From: Pseudorhodoferax sp. Leaf274
GTDB lineage: Bacteria > Pseudomonadota > Gammaproteobacteria > Burkholderiales > Burkholderiaceae_C
DNA length: 64,000 nucleotides
Assembly (NCBI RefSeq): GCF_001422445.1
Contig: NZ_LMNA01000003.1
Coordinates: 90,143 to 154,142, forward strand
Direction: 5' to 3'
Part shown: piece after piece, positions 1 through 8,589 of the stretch
How the letters are laid out: every line of letters starts with the position of its first letter
Position numbering within the stretch: the first letter of the stretch is position 1
Notes under the pieces: model-generated
Databases searched by the model: none
What the model saw: the letters and a program-made list of their open reading frames with translations, nothing else
What the model was told of the DNA's origin: nothing
Made by a program: the position numbers and the translations under genes

Positions 1-264
1 GCCGCCCCCAGCTTCGCTGGCGACAACATCAGCGGTGAAGTCGGTTACGTGCCGCAAGTGAGCTCTGCCAAGAGCAGCCTGACCCGCGAGGCCGTGCGCG
101 CCGAATACCTGCAGGCCGAACGCAACGGCACGCTGCCTGAAGTGGGCGAAGGCGCCGACATCGGCGCGGTGGCCACCGCCAGGAGCAACCTGACCCGCGA
201 CGCCGTGCGTGCCGAAGCCGTGTACGCCGTGCGCCATGGCCAGCAACTGGGCGGTGAAGTCTGA
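1..264 (+). CDS. DUF4148 domain protein, 3' part
   Basis: This gene is cut by the left edge of the window. The visible 87 residues begin at the end of a likely signal peptide (PSFAG) and continue into two DUF4148-type repeats of the form LTR-x-AVRAE followed by a GEGAD motif. It ends in GGEV, like the next gene, so the two are tandem paralogs. DUF4148 proteins are small exported proteins common in Burkholderiales, and their function is unknown. A terminator follows 25 bases after the stop. The upstream start is not visible. Confidence 0.85.
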   Translation, partial: AAPSFAGDNISGEVGYVPQVSSAKSSLTREAVRAEYLQAERNGTLPEVGEGADIGAVATARSNLTRDAVRAEAVYAVRHGQQLGGEV

Positions 265-289
265 TCGTTCCGGTACCGCTGCCGACCAA

Positions 290-317
290 GGCCCGCGCCG
301 CACGGCGCGGGCCTTTT
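290..317 (+). terminator. Intrinsic terminator after first DUF4148 gene
   Basis: Ten-base perfect arms GGCCCGCGCC and GGCGCGGGCC flank a GCAC loop and are followed by four T. The arms are identical to those of the terminator after the second DUF4148 gene, which suggests gene and terminator were duplicated together. Confidence 0.85.
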
Positions 318-445
318 GCATGGGCAAAAAGTTCCTGCGTACTGTTGCTGCAGCGGAAACGATGCTTTGCCTTGAGCGGGGTTTTTCTTCTGGGGCACCG
401 TTTTTAAACTTCATTCCATCGTCAATGTCAATGAAGGAAAGCACC

Positions 446-880
446 ATGAACACCAAGATCCTCGCCTCCGCCCTGCTCGCTGCAGCCGGCCTGGTCGCAG
501 CGCCCGCATTCGCTGGCGGCGGTGTCAACGCCAGTGGTGAAGTCGGCTACGTGCCTCCCGTGGCCGCCGCTTCGTCGGGTGGCCTGAGCCGTGAAGCCGT
601 GCGCAACGAATTCCTGCAAGCCCAACGCAACCACCAGCTGCCGGCCACCGGCGAAGGTGCCGACGCGGGCTACGTGGCCTCCGCCGGCAGCAGCACGCTG
701 ACGCGCCAGCAAGTGCAAGGCGAGTACCTGGCCGCTGCGCGCGACCACCGCCTGGCACCGGCCGGCGAAGGTGCCGACATCGGTTACCGCCCGTCCAAGA
801 GCTTGCTGAGCCGCGAAGCCGTGCACGCCGAGGCCGTGCGTGCGCTGCGCGCCGGCGACCTGCCCGGCGGCGAAGTCTGA
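446..880 (+). CDS. DUF4148 domain exported protein
   Basis: The product has 144 residues. Residues 1-23 are a typical Sec signal peptide ending in PAFA. Three repeats follow (near residues 50, 85 and 120), each with a Leu-Ser/Thr-Arg-x-x-Val helix, an E-F/Y-L or equivalent segment, and, in the first two, a closing GEGAD motif. The ATG at 446 was chosen because it follows a GAAGGAAAG ribosome site and starts the signal peptide; the frame is open further upstream without one. The protein is probably periplasmic or surface exposed. The biochemical role is unknown. It is a tandem paralog of the partial gene at the left edge. Confidence 0.9.
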   Translation: MNTKILASALLAAAGLVAAPAFAGGGVNASGEVGYVPPVAAASSGGLSREAVRNEFLQAQRNHQLPATGEGADAGYVASAGSSTLTRQQVQGEYLAAARDHRLAPAGEGADIGYRPSKSLLSREAVHAEAVRALRAGDLPGGEV

Positions 881-901
881 TCCTCTCTGCCAGCGAAAAG
901 A

Positions 902-934
902 AAAAGGCCCGCGCCGCAAGGCGCGGGCCTTTTT
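902..934. terminator. Bidirectional terminator between DUF4148 gene and kup
   Basis: Perfect arms GGCCCGCGCC (906-915) and GGCGCGGGCC (920-929) enclose a GCAA loop. Five T follow on the plus strand, and an A tract precedes the stem, giving a T tract on the minus strand. It can therefore end both the DUF4148 transcript and the convergent kup transcript. Confidence 0.88.
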
Positions 935-944
935 GCATGGGCGA

Positions 945-2909
945 TCAGATCTCGACCTTGGAGCCCAGTTCGACCACCGCATTGCTGGGCAGCTTGAGGA
1001 AGTCGGCCGCGGCGCTCGCGTTCAGGTGCATCTGCGCGAACAGCTTCTCGCGCCAGGGCGCCATGCCGGTGCCCAGCGTGGGCACCACCACGTCGCGCGA
1101 CAGGAAGTAGCTCGTCGTCATGGCCTCCATCTCGCAGCCGCGCCCGCGCATCTGCTGCAGCGCGCGCGGCAGGTCGGGGTCGTTCTTGAAGCCGTAGTGC
1201 AACACCACCTGCCAGCAGTCGTGGCCCAGGGCCTCGATCTGCAGGCGCTTGTCCATGCCGATCCAGGGGCGCTCGTGGCTGCGCACGGTGACGAACAGGT
1301 TGGTCTCGTGCAGCACCTTGTTGTGCTTGAGGTTGTGCAGCAGCGCGTTGGGCACGCTGCCGGGCTCGGCCGTCAGGAACACGGCCGTGCCCTCCACGCG
1401 CGCGGGCGGGCTCACGAACACCGATTCGAGGAAGCTCTTGAGGTCGATGGAGTTGGCGCGCAGCGCGTCGTTGAGCAGGCGCCTGCCCTCGTGCCAGGTC
1501 ATCATGATCATGAACATCGTGGCGCCAATGAACAGCGGGAACCAGCCGCCGTCGAACAGCTTCATGAGGTTGGACGCCCAGAACGCGAAGTCGACGATGA
1601 AGAAGAAGCCCGTGGCCAGCAGGCACAGCCACAGCGGGTACTTCCAGCCGTAGCGCACCACGAAGAAGGTCAGCACGGTGGTGATCAGCATGTCGGTGCA
1701 CACGGCGATACCGTAGGCCGCGGCCAGGTTGCTGGACGACTTGAACATCACCACGGCCAGCACGATCGCCAGGAACAGGCCCCAGTTGATGAAGGGGATG
1801 TAGATCTGGCCGGCCGCCTTGACGCTGGTGTGCTGGACCTGCAGACGCGGCAGGTAGCCCAGCTGGATCACCTGCTTGGTGACCGAGAACGCACCCGTGA
1901 TCAGCGCCTGCGAGGCGATCACGGCGGCCACCGTGGCCATGCCGACCAGCGGCAGCAGCGCCCATTCCGGCGCCATCATGAAGAACGGGTTCTTCACGGC
2001 CTCGGGTTCGCGCAGCAGCAGCGCGCCCTGGCCGAAGTAGTTCAGCGTCAGCGATGGCATGACCACGCTGAACCAGGCAACCCGGATCGGCCGCTTGCCG
2101 AAGTGCCCCAGGTCGGCGTACAGCGCCTCCGCGCCGGTCACGGCCAGCACCACGGCGCCCAGGATGATGAAGGTGGTGCCCGGGTTGTTCCAGATGAAGC
2201 GCAGCGCATGGTGCGGGCTCAACGCGTACAGGATCTCGGGGTGGTGCCAGATGTGCGAGATGCCGAGCAGCGCGATGGAGATGAACCACAGCAGCGTGAG
2301 CGGCCCGAAGAACTTGCCGATGCCCGCAGTGCCGCGCTTTTGCACCGCGAACAACGCGAACAGGATGACCAGGGTGAGTGGGATCACGGCCTTGCGGAAG
2401 GCGGGTGACACCACCTCCAGGCCCTCGACGGCCGACAGCACCGAGATGGCCGGCGTGATCACGCCGTCGCCATAGAACAGGCAGGTGCCGAAGATGCCGA
2501 CCAGCAGCAGCACCTGGCGCAGCTTGGGCTTGTCCTTCACCGACTGCGAGGCCAGCGCCAGCATGGCGACCAGGCCGCCTTCGCCCGCGTTGTCGGCGCG
2601 CAGCACGAGCACGACGTACTTGAGCGAGACGATGACCGTCAGCGTCCAGAACAGGATGGACAGCACGCCATAGACGTTGTCCACCGTGAACGGCACATGG
2701 CCGGAGCCGAAGATCTCTTTGACCGCGTACAGGACGCTGGTACCGATGTCGCCGTAGACGACACCTATGGCGCCCAAGGTGAGCGCCACGAGCGGGGTTT
2801 TTGCGTGTTGCAAAGGCAAGCCGCTCGACCGCAAGGCCAACGGCTGGTGTTTCGCGGGACAGCTATTGTGCGCCTCGGCCCCGGCCCGGCAAGCAGCCGC
2901 GGTGCGCAT
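945..2909 (-). CDS. kup: Kup-type low-affinity potassium transporter
   Basis: This is a KUP/HAK/KT family potassium:proton symporter of the inner membrane, about 650 residues. The family signature is clear at the N-terminus ([10 protein letters not shown]), followed by [19 protein letters not shown]-like and VVITPAIS-like segments, about twelve hydrophobic helices and a soluble C-terminal domain. The start is uncertain. The ATG at 2909 leaves about 38 poorly conserved residues before the signature, while TTG codons at 2819 and 2813 would give the usual family length; no strong ribosome site marks any of them. The gene lies 32 bases downstream of gshA on the same strand and ends in a bidirectional terminator. 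Confidence 0.93.
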   Translation of the reverse strand: MRTAAACRAGAEAHNSCPAKHQPLALRSSGLPLQHAKTPLVALTLGAIGVVYGDIGTSVLYAVKEIFGSGHVPFTVDNVYGVLSILFWTLTVIVSLKYVVLVLRADNAGEGGLVAMLALASQSVKDKPKLRQVLLLVGIFGTCLFYGDGVITPAISVLSAVEGLEVVSPAFRKAVIPLTLVILFALFAVQKRGTAGIGKFFGPLTLLWFISIALLGISHIWHHPEILYALSPHHALRFIWNNPGTTFIILGAVVLAVTGAEALYADLGHFGKRPIRVAWFSVVMPSLTLNYFGQGALLLREPEAVKNPFFMMAPEWALLPLVGMATVAAVIASQALITGAFSVTKQVIQLGYLPRLQVQHTSVKAAGQIYIPFINWGLFLAIVLAVVMFKSSSNLAAAYGIAVCTDMLITTVLTFFVVRYGWKYPLWLCLLATGFFFIVDFAFWASNLMKLFDGGWFPLFIGATMFMIMMTWHEGRRLLNDALRANSIDLKSFLESVFVSPPARVEGTAVFLTAEPGSVPNALLHNLKHNKVLHETNLFVTVRSHERPWIGMDKRLQIEALGHDCWQVVLHYGFKNDPDLPRALQQMRGRGCEMEAMTTSYFLSRDVVVPTLGTGMAPWREKLFAQMHLNASAAADFLKLPSNAVVELGSKVEI

Positions 2910-2941
2910 GTTGCACCGCAGCAACTGCTTTTGTCACGGCC

Positions 2942-4234
2942 TCAGTAGACCTCGGCCTCGGGATCCGTGGCTTCAAGTTCGTAGCTGGCCGCGACCATCG
3001 CCAGCCGGCCGATCACGCCATACATGTAGAAGCGGTTCGGGGCGCTCGCGCCGGGCTTCATGCCGTGCTGGGGTAAGTGCGTACTCTCTGCGAACGCCAG
3101 GGGCACGAAGCGCGAACCCGGCGCGTTGAGGTTCTCGTCGGTGCCGCGGTCGGCATGCACGCGGTAGAAGCCGCCAACCACGTAGCGGTCCATCATGTAG
3201 ACCACGGGCTCGGCCACGGCATCGTGCATGCGCTCGGCGGTCAGCACGCCTTCCTGGATGATCACGTCGTGCACCGGCTGGCCGTCCTTGACCACGGCCA
3301 TCTTGTTGCGCGCCTTGCGGTTCAGGCTCTGCAGTTCGGCCGCGTCGTGCACAGTCATGATGCCCATCCCGTAAGTGCCGTTGTCCGCCTTGACGACCAC
3401 GAACGGCTTCTCGTTGATGCCGTACTCCTTGTACTTGCGGCGCACCTTGGTCAGCAGCGCATCGACGTTGGTCTGCAGGCAGTCCATGCCGGCGCCTTCG
3501 GCGAAATCGACCTCGCCGCACTTGGCGAACATCGGGTTGATGAGCCAGGGGTCGATGCCCAGCAGCTTGCCGAAGCGCTTGGACACCTCCTCGTAGCTCT
3601 GGAAGTGCCGGCTCTTGCGCCGCACCGACCAGCCCGCGTGCAGGGGCGGCAGCAGGTATTGCTCGTGCAGGTCTTCCAGGATGCCGGGTGCGCCGGCCGA
3701 CAGGTCGTTGTTGAGCAGGATGGTGCAGGGGTCGAAATCCTTCAGCCCCAGCCGGCGCTTGCCGCGCACGACGGGTTCCAGCGTGAGCTCTTCGCCGTTC
3801 GGCAACTGGATGGTCTTGGTCTCCTTGATTTCCGGGTCCACCGAGCCCACGCGGACGTTCAGGCCCGCCATGTGGAAGATGCGCTGCAGCTGCGCCACGT
3901 TGGCCAGGTAGAAGGTGTTGCGGCTGTGGTTCTCGGGGATCAGCAGCAGGTTCTTGGCCTCGGGGCAGATCTTCTCGATGGCTGCCATCGCCGACTGCAC
4001 GGCCAGCGGCAGCATGGGCTGCGTGAGGTTGTTCCAGCCGCCCGGGAACAGGTTGGTGTCCACCGGCGCGAGCTTGAAGCCGGCGTTGCGGATGTCCACG
4101 GAACAGTAGAACGGCGGCGTGTGTTCCATCCACTCCAGCCGGAACCAGCGTTCGATGGCCGGCGTGGAATCGAGGATGCGCTGCTCGAGCTCGTTGATCG
4201 GCCCGGTCAGTGCGGTGATGAGGTGGGGAACCAT
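2942..4234 (-). CDS. gshA: Glutamate-cysteine ligase, proteobacterial short type
   Basis: The 430-residue protein matches the glutamate-cysteine ligase group found in beta- and acidithiobacilli-type proteobacteria, unrelated in length to the E. coli enzyme. It catalyses the first step of glutathione synthesis in the cytoplasm. Supporting segments are the N-terminal TALTGPINELEQ, LFPGGWNNL, GVGSVDPE-like and VKADNGTYGMGI, the last resembling an ATP-grasp glycine-rich loop. ATG 4234 was preferred because the longer open frame upstream contains the TetR operator and lacks family similarity. kup follows in the same direction. Confidence 0.85.
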   Translation of the reverse strand: MVPHLITALTGPINELEQRILDSTPAIERWFRLEWMEHTPPFYCSVDIRNAGFKLAPVDTNLFPGGWNNLTQPMLPLAVQSAMAAIEKICPEAKNLLLIPENHSRNTFYLANVAQLQRIFHMAGLNVRVGSVDPEIKETKTIQLPNGEELTLEPVVRGKRRLGLKDFDPCTILLNNDLSAGAPGILEDLHEQYLLPPLHAGWSVRRKSRHFQSYEEVSKRFGKLLGIDPWLINPMFAKCGEVDFAEGAGMDCLQTNVDALLTKVRRKYKEYGINEKPFVVVKADNGTYGMGIMTVHDAAELQSLNRKARNKMAVVKDGQPVHDVIIQEGVLTAERMHDAVAEPVVYMMDRYVVGGFYRVHADRGTDENLNAPGSRFVPLAFAESTHLPQHGMKPGASAPNRFYMYGVIGRLAMVAASYELEATDPEAEVY

Positions 4235-4314
4235 GGAAGGGGATCCTTGCGGATGGAATATTTGACCGAATTCTAGGGATATGGGGTGGAGCGGCCCGGA
4301 TGCAAGCGCTTCAA

Positions 4315-4332
4315 ATATGACGACCATCATAT
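4315..4332. promoter_or_regulatory. TetR operator, copy 1
   Basis: The sequence ATATGACGACCATCATAT is an 18-base inverted repeat with one arm mismatch. It lies 21 bases before the tetR ATG and in the gap shared with the divergent gshA. An almost identical perfect copy lies before the SDR gene. Paired sites around a TetR gene are typical of autoregulation. gshA may also be affected. Confidence 0.75.
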
Positions 4333-4353
4333 TTCGTGCTATCGTCCGCGCCC

Positions 4354-4941
4354 ATGGACACCGCCCCGAGCCGCAAGCAGTTGACCCACGACCGCATCGT
4401 CGAGACCGCGGCCGGGGTCATGCGCGAGGCCGGTTTCTGGGGCGTGGGCGTGGCCGACGTGATGAAGCGCGCCGGCCTCACGCACGGCGGCTTCTATGCC
4501 CATTTCGCTTCGCGCGACGCCCTGCTGTGCGAAGCCATCGCGCATGCCGGGCGCGACAGCGCGGCACGCCTGGCCAAGAGCACTGCGCAACGCCAGGCGC
4601 GTGGCGCCAGCCCGCTGCGTGCGCTGGTCGAGGCCTACCTGTCCGACAGCCACCTGGGCGCCCCCACGCAAGGCTGCCCGGTGGCCGCCCTGGCTTCCGA
4701 AATGCCGCGCCAGTCGGCCGAGGTGGCCCAGGCCGCCGCCGAGCGCGTGCGCCGCCTGGTGGCCGCGGTGCAGCGTGTGCTGCCCGAAGATGCCTGCGAG
4801 CTGGCGGGCGTGGTCGCCGGCCAACTGGTCGGCGCATTGCAGCTGGCACGCGCGCTGGGCGACAACGCCGAAGGCCGCGCCCTGCTGGCCGCCACGCGCC
4901 GCAGCGTGCTGGCGCAGTTCGACAACGCGCCCCCGCACTGA
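4354..4941 (+). CDS. TetR/AcrR family transcriptional regulator
   Basis: The product has 195 residues. Residues 10-55 hold the TetR helix-turn-helix, ending in the typical GLTHGGFYAHFASRDAL. The C-terminal ligand domain carries QGCPVAALASEM with Cys108; Cys59 and Cys148 are also present, so a redox or electrophile signal is possible but unproven. It precedes an SDR gene and a MATE gene in the same direction. Near-identical palindromes sit before this gene and before the SDR gene, so the likely role is repression of itself and of the SDR-MATE pair. Confidence 0.9.
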   Translation: MDTAPSRKQLTHDRIVETAAGVMREAGFWGVGVADVMKRAGLTHGGFYAHFASRDALLCEAIAHAGRDSAARLAKSTAQRQARGASPLRALVEAYLSDSHLGAPTQGCPVAALASEMPRQSAEVAQAAAERVRRLVAAVQRVLPEDACELAGVVAGQLVGALQLARALGDNAEGRALLAATRRSVLAQFDNAPPH

Positions 4942-4981
4942 GCCGGCACCCGGTCCACCCCGCCCATCGGCACACCCAGAA

Positions 4982-4999
4982 ATATGACGACCGTCATAT
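4982..4999. promoter_or_regulatory. TetR operator, copy 2
   Basis: ATATGACGACCGTCATAT has perfect 8-base arms (ATATGACG/CGTCATAT) around two central bases. It lies 22 bases before the SDR start codon and matches the site before tetR at 17 of 18 positions. Confidence 0.78.
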
Positions 5000-5021
5000 G
5001 AATCACCCCCAGGAGCTTTCC

Positions 5022-5729
5022 ATGCGACTCGACAACGCCACCGTCTTCATCACTGGCGCCAACCGCGGCATCGGCCAGGCCTTCGCCCGCGAGGCCCTGG
5101 CGCGCGGCGCGCGCAAGGTCTACGCCGCTGCGCGCGATCCGGCCAGCATCACGTTGGCCGGCGTGGAACCCGTTGCGCTGGACGTGACGCGGCCCGAGCA
5201 GGTGGCTGCGGCGGCAGCACGCTGCGGCGACGTGACGCTGCTGGTCAACAACGCCGGCATCGCGCTGATGGGCGATTTCCTGGCCGATGGCGCCGTGGAG
5301 GCCGCGCGCACGCAGCTGGAGGCCAACTACTTCGGCCCGCTGCTGCTGGCGCGCGCGTTCGCGCCGGTGCTCAAGGCCAACGGCGGCGGCGCCATCCTGA
5401 ACGTGCTGTCGATTGCCAGCTGGATCAGCTCGCCCATGCTGGCGGTCTACGGCTCCAGCAAGTCCGCCGCCTGGTCGCTCACCAATGGCCTGCGCCACGC
5501 GCTGCGCGGGCAGGGCACGCAGGTGCTGGGCCTGCACATGGGCTTCGTCGACACCGACCTCACGCGCGGCATCGACGGCCCGAAGTCCACCCCCGAAGAG
5601 ATCGTGCGCGCCGCGCTGGACGGCCTGGCCGCGGGCGCCGAGGAGGTCCTGGGCGATGCGCTCACGCGCCAGGTCAAGCAAGGCCTGTCGGCCGAGCCGG
5701 GCATCTACCTCGGCGAGATCACGCGCTGA
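5022..5729 (+). CDS. SDR family NAD(P)-dependent oxidoreductase
   Basis: This is a 235-residue classical short-chain dehydrogenase. It has the cofactor motif TGANRGIG (11-18), NNAG (76-79) and the catalytic Tyr143/Lys147 pair in YGSSK, with Ser130 or Ser133 as the catalytic serine. ATG 5022 follows an AGGAG ribosome site by six bases. The substrate cannot be read from the sequence. The operator just upstream and a two-base gap to the MATE gene suggest the pair is co-expressed under the TetR protein, for example to reduce and export a toxic carbonyl compound (inference). Confidence 0.9.
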   Translation: MRLDNATVFITGANRGIGQAFAREALARGARKVYAAARDPASITLAGVEPVALDVTRPEQVAAAAARCGDVTLLVNNAGIALMGDFLADGAVEAARTQLEANYFGPLLLARAFAPVLKANGGGAILNVLSIASWISSPMLAVYGSSKSAAWSLTNGLRHALRGQGTQVLGLHMGFVDTDLTRGIDGPKSTPEEIVRAALDGLAAGAEEVLGDALTRQVKQGLSAEPGIYLGEITR

Positions 5730-5731
5730 GC

Positions 5732-7111
5732 ATGGCCGCCGCCGCCCTGCCTGCGTCCGCCGCACAGGCGCCCAGCCGCACGCAGCAGCTGCTGCATGCG
5801 CCCTTGCTGCCCACGCTGCTGCGCCTGGCCACGCCGAACGTGATCGGCCTGTTCGCCATGACCATCCAGATCGGCTATGACGGCTTCATCCTCGGCCGTC
5901 TGGGGCACGAGGCGCTGGCCGGCGTGGCGCTGGTGCTGCCGCTGTCGATGCTGATGGTGCAGATGTCGGCCGGTGGCATCGGTGGCGCGACCACGGCCGC
6001 CGTGGCGCGTGCGCTGGGCGCGGGCCGCACGGCGGATGCCGGGCAGCTGGCGCGGCATGCCTTGTTGGTGGGGCTGGCGATGGCGGCGCTGTTCATGGTG
6101 GTGCTGCTGGGCTTCGGCCGCACCGTCTACACGGCGATGGGCGGGCGCGGCGGTGCGCTCGACGCGGCCATGGCGTACTCGAACGCGATGTTCGGCGGCG
6201 CGCTGGCGATCTGGGGTGTCAACGTGCTCGGGGGCATCGTGCGCGGCGCCGGCAACATGGTGCTGCCGTCGGCGGTCATGCTGGGCGCCACGCTGGCGCA
6301 CCTGCTGTTGTGCCCGGCGCTGGTGTTCGGCTGGGGGCCGGTGCCGGGCTTCGGCGTGGCCGGTGCGGCATTCAGCCTGCTTGCGGTCAACGGTGTGTCG
6401 GCGCTGCTGCTGGCGGCCGCGTTGCTGCGGCCCGGCAGCGCGGTGCCGCTGCGGGCCAGGGGCTGGCGCATCGAGCGTGCCGCCTTCGCCGGCATCCTGC
6501 GCGTGGGCTTGCCGGCCTCGCTGAGCCCGGTCATCAGCAACAGCTCGATCGCGGCCGCCACCGCGGTCGTCGGCAGCTACGGCACGGTGGCGCTGGCCGG
6601 CTACGGCGTGGCCGCGCGCCTCGAGTACATCCTCGTGCCCATTGCCTTCGGTTTCGGCACGGCGCTGACCACCTTGGTGGCCACCAACATGGGCGCCGGC
6701 CAGACCGCCCGCGCACTGCGCGCGGCCTGGCTGGGCGGCGGCCTGGTGGCAGCGATCACGGGCGCCATCGGCCTGACCGTGGCAGTGGCGCCTGGCTTGT
6801 GGATGGATGCCTTCACGGCCGACCCGCAGGTGCGCGCCCAGGGGGCCGTGTACCTGCGCGTCGTCGGTGCCAGCTATGGGCTGTTCGGCCTGGGCCTGGC
6901 ACTGTTCTTCGCCTCGCAAGGCGCCGGGCGCATGCTGTGGCCGCTGGTGGGCAGCCTGGCGCGTCTCGCGGTCGTGGCGGTGGGCGGCTGGGTCTGCGTG
7001 GGCTGGCTGCAGGCGCCGCCCAGTGCGTTCTACGCCGTGGTGGCGGCCAGCCTGGCGCTGTACGCGGCCGTCATCGCAGGGGCCATCCGCTTCGGTGGAT
7101 GGACGCGCTGA
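5732..7111 (+). CDS. MATE family multidrug efflux transporter
   Basis: The 459-residue inner-membrane protein has about twelve hydrophobic helices in two related halves. MATE features include TPNVIGLFAMT near the N-terminus, a GxATxxAVARALGAG segment after helix 2, and the matching TTLVATNMGAGQ in the second half. Such proteins export organic cations or drugs using proton or sodium gradients. It starts two bases after the SDR stop codon, so translation is probably coupled. It ends directly against the convergent trkH. Confidence 0.9.
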   Translation: MAAAALPASAAQAPSRTQQLLHAPLLPTLLRLATPNVIGLFAMTIQIGYDGFILGRLGHEALAGVALVLPLSMLMVQMSAGGIGGATTAAVARALGAGRTADAGQLARHALLVGLAMAALFMVVLLGFGRTVYTAMGGRGGALDAAMAYSNAMFGGALAIWGVNVLGGIVRGAGNMVLPSAVMLGATLAHLLLCPALVFGWGPVPGFGVAGAAFSLLAVNGVSALLLAAALLRPGSAVPLRARGWRIERAAFAGILRVGLPASLSPVISNSSIAAATAVVGSYGTVALAGYGVAARLEYILVPIAFGFGTALTTLVATNMGAGQTARALRAAWLGGGLVAAITGAIGLTVAVAPGLWMDAFTADPQVRAQGAVYLRVVGASYGLFGLGLALFFASQGAGRMLWPLVGSLARLAVVAVGGWVCVGWLQAPPSAFYAVVAASLALYAAVIAGAIRFGGWTR

Positions 7112-8578
7112 TCAGTTCTTCCAGAACGAGGGCATCAGCAGGGCCATGAAGCTCAGCATCTCCAGCCGGCCCATCAGCATGGCCAGTGTGCAGACCCAGA
7201 TCTGGAAATCGCTCAGCACCGCGAACGACGAGGCCGGGCCGACCGCGCCCAGGCCCGGCCCCATGCAGTTGACGCTGGCGACGATGGCGCTGAACGCCGT
7301 CACCGGGTCCAGGTCGGTCAGCATCAGCACCATGGACAGCACGATGACCGTGGCGCCGTAGACCAGCATGAAGGCCAGCACGGCGAAGATCACCGGCGTG
7401 TCGACCACCGCGCGCCCGAGGCGAACCGGCTGCACCGCGCGCGGGTGCGCCAGCCGGCGGATCTCGCGCCGCGCCTGTTGCAGCAGGATCAGCATGCGCA
7501 CCATCTTGATGCCGCCGCCGGTGGAACCGGCGCTGGTCGTGATGCCCGACAGCAGCAGCATGAACACCGGCAGGAACACCGGCCACAGCAGGTAGTCCTG
7601 CGTGACGAAGCCCGTGGTGGTGGCCACCGACACCACATGGAACATGCCGTGGCGCAGCGCGTCCAGCGGCGCGTAGACGCCCTTGCTCCACAGCAGCAGC
7701 GCCGCCAGCAGCCCGCCGCCGACCAGCACCGACAGCGTGGCGCGCAGCTCAGGATCGGACAGCGCCACGCTGAGCCGCCCCTTGCGCACGGCCGTGAAGT
7801 ACAGCGCGAAGTTGCAGCTGGCGAACAGCATGAAGACCACCGCCGTCATCTCCAGCAGCGGCGAGTTGAAGTAGCCGAAGCTCGCGTCGTGCGAGGACAG
7901 CCCGCCCAGGCTCACCGTGGCGAACATGTGCATGACGGCCTCCATCGGCGGCATGCCGCCGGCCCAGTAGGCCAGCGCGCAGGCGATCGAGAGCGTGGCG
8001 TACACGCCCCACAGGCCCTTGGCGGTCTGCGCCATGCGCGGCGTGAGCTTGTTGTCCTTGATCGGGCCGGCCGCCTCGGCCTTGAACAGCTGGCTGCCGC
8101 CCACGCCCAGCAGCGGCAGCACCGCCACGGCCAGGATCAGGATGCCCATGCCACCCACCCACTGCAGGAAGGTGCGCCAGAAGTTGACCGACAGCGGCAG
8201 CGTGTCGAGTTTGGTCAGCACGGTGCCGCCGGTGGTGGTGAGCCCCGACACGGCCTCGAAGTAGGAATGCGTGAAGCTCAGCGGCCGGTCGATCTTCATG
8301 AACGCCAGCTCCAGCGGCAGCGCCGCGAACAGCGGCAGCAGCAGCCAGGCCAGCGAGACCAGCATCACCCCATGGCGCGGCTGCAACTCGCGGCGGTGGC
8401 GCTGCATGCCGCGCCACAGCAGCAGCCCGGCCGCCAGCGTGAGCAGCATCGAGGTGACGTAGGCATCGGCCACGCCGTCCTGCCAGTACCAGGACACCGC
8501 CAGCGGCAGCGCCATGGTCAAGGCCATGAACGTGAGCATCACGCCCAGCACGCGCAGGATCGGAAAGATGTCGCGCAT
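7112..8578 (-). CDS. trkH: TrkH family potassium channel subunit
   Basis: The 488-residue membrane protein of the Trk potassium uptake system has repeated pore-loop motifs such as SGLTTTGGTV, FATVSLGGLSSHD, SVATTTGFVT and an FSAIVASVNCMGPG-like fourth loop. It works with the cytoplasmic TrkA protein, encoded 11 bases upstream. Start and stop are well defined; the stop codon abuts the stop codon of the convergent MATE gene. Confidence 0.93.
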   Translation of the reverse strand: MRDIFPILRVLGVMLTFMALTMALPLAVSWYWQDGVADAYVTSMLLTLAAGLLLWRGMQRHRRELQPRHGVMLVSLAWLLLPLFAALPLELAFMKIDRPLSFTHSYFEAVSGLTTTGGTVLTKLDTLPLSVNFWRTFLQWVGGMGILILAVAVLPLLGVGGSQLFKAEAAGPIKDNKLTPRMAQTAKGLWGVYATLSIACALAYWAGGMPPMEAVMHMFATVSLGGLSSHDASFGYFNSPLLEMTAVVFMLFASCNFALYFTAVRKGRLSVALSDPELRATLSVLVGGGLLAALLLWSKGVYAPLDALRHGMFHVVSVATTTGFVTQDYLLWPVFLPVFMLLLSGITTSAGSTGGGIKMVRMLILLQQARREIRRLAHPRAVQPVRLGRAVVDTPVIFAVLAFMLVYGATVIVLSMVLMLTDLDPVTAFSAIVASVNCMGPGLGAVGPASSFAVLSDFQIWVCTLAMLMGRLEMLSFMALLMPSFWKN

Positions 8579-8589
8579 GGAAAAGGGGG

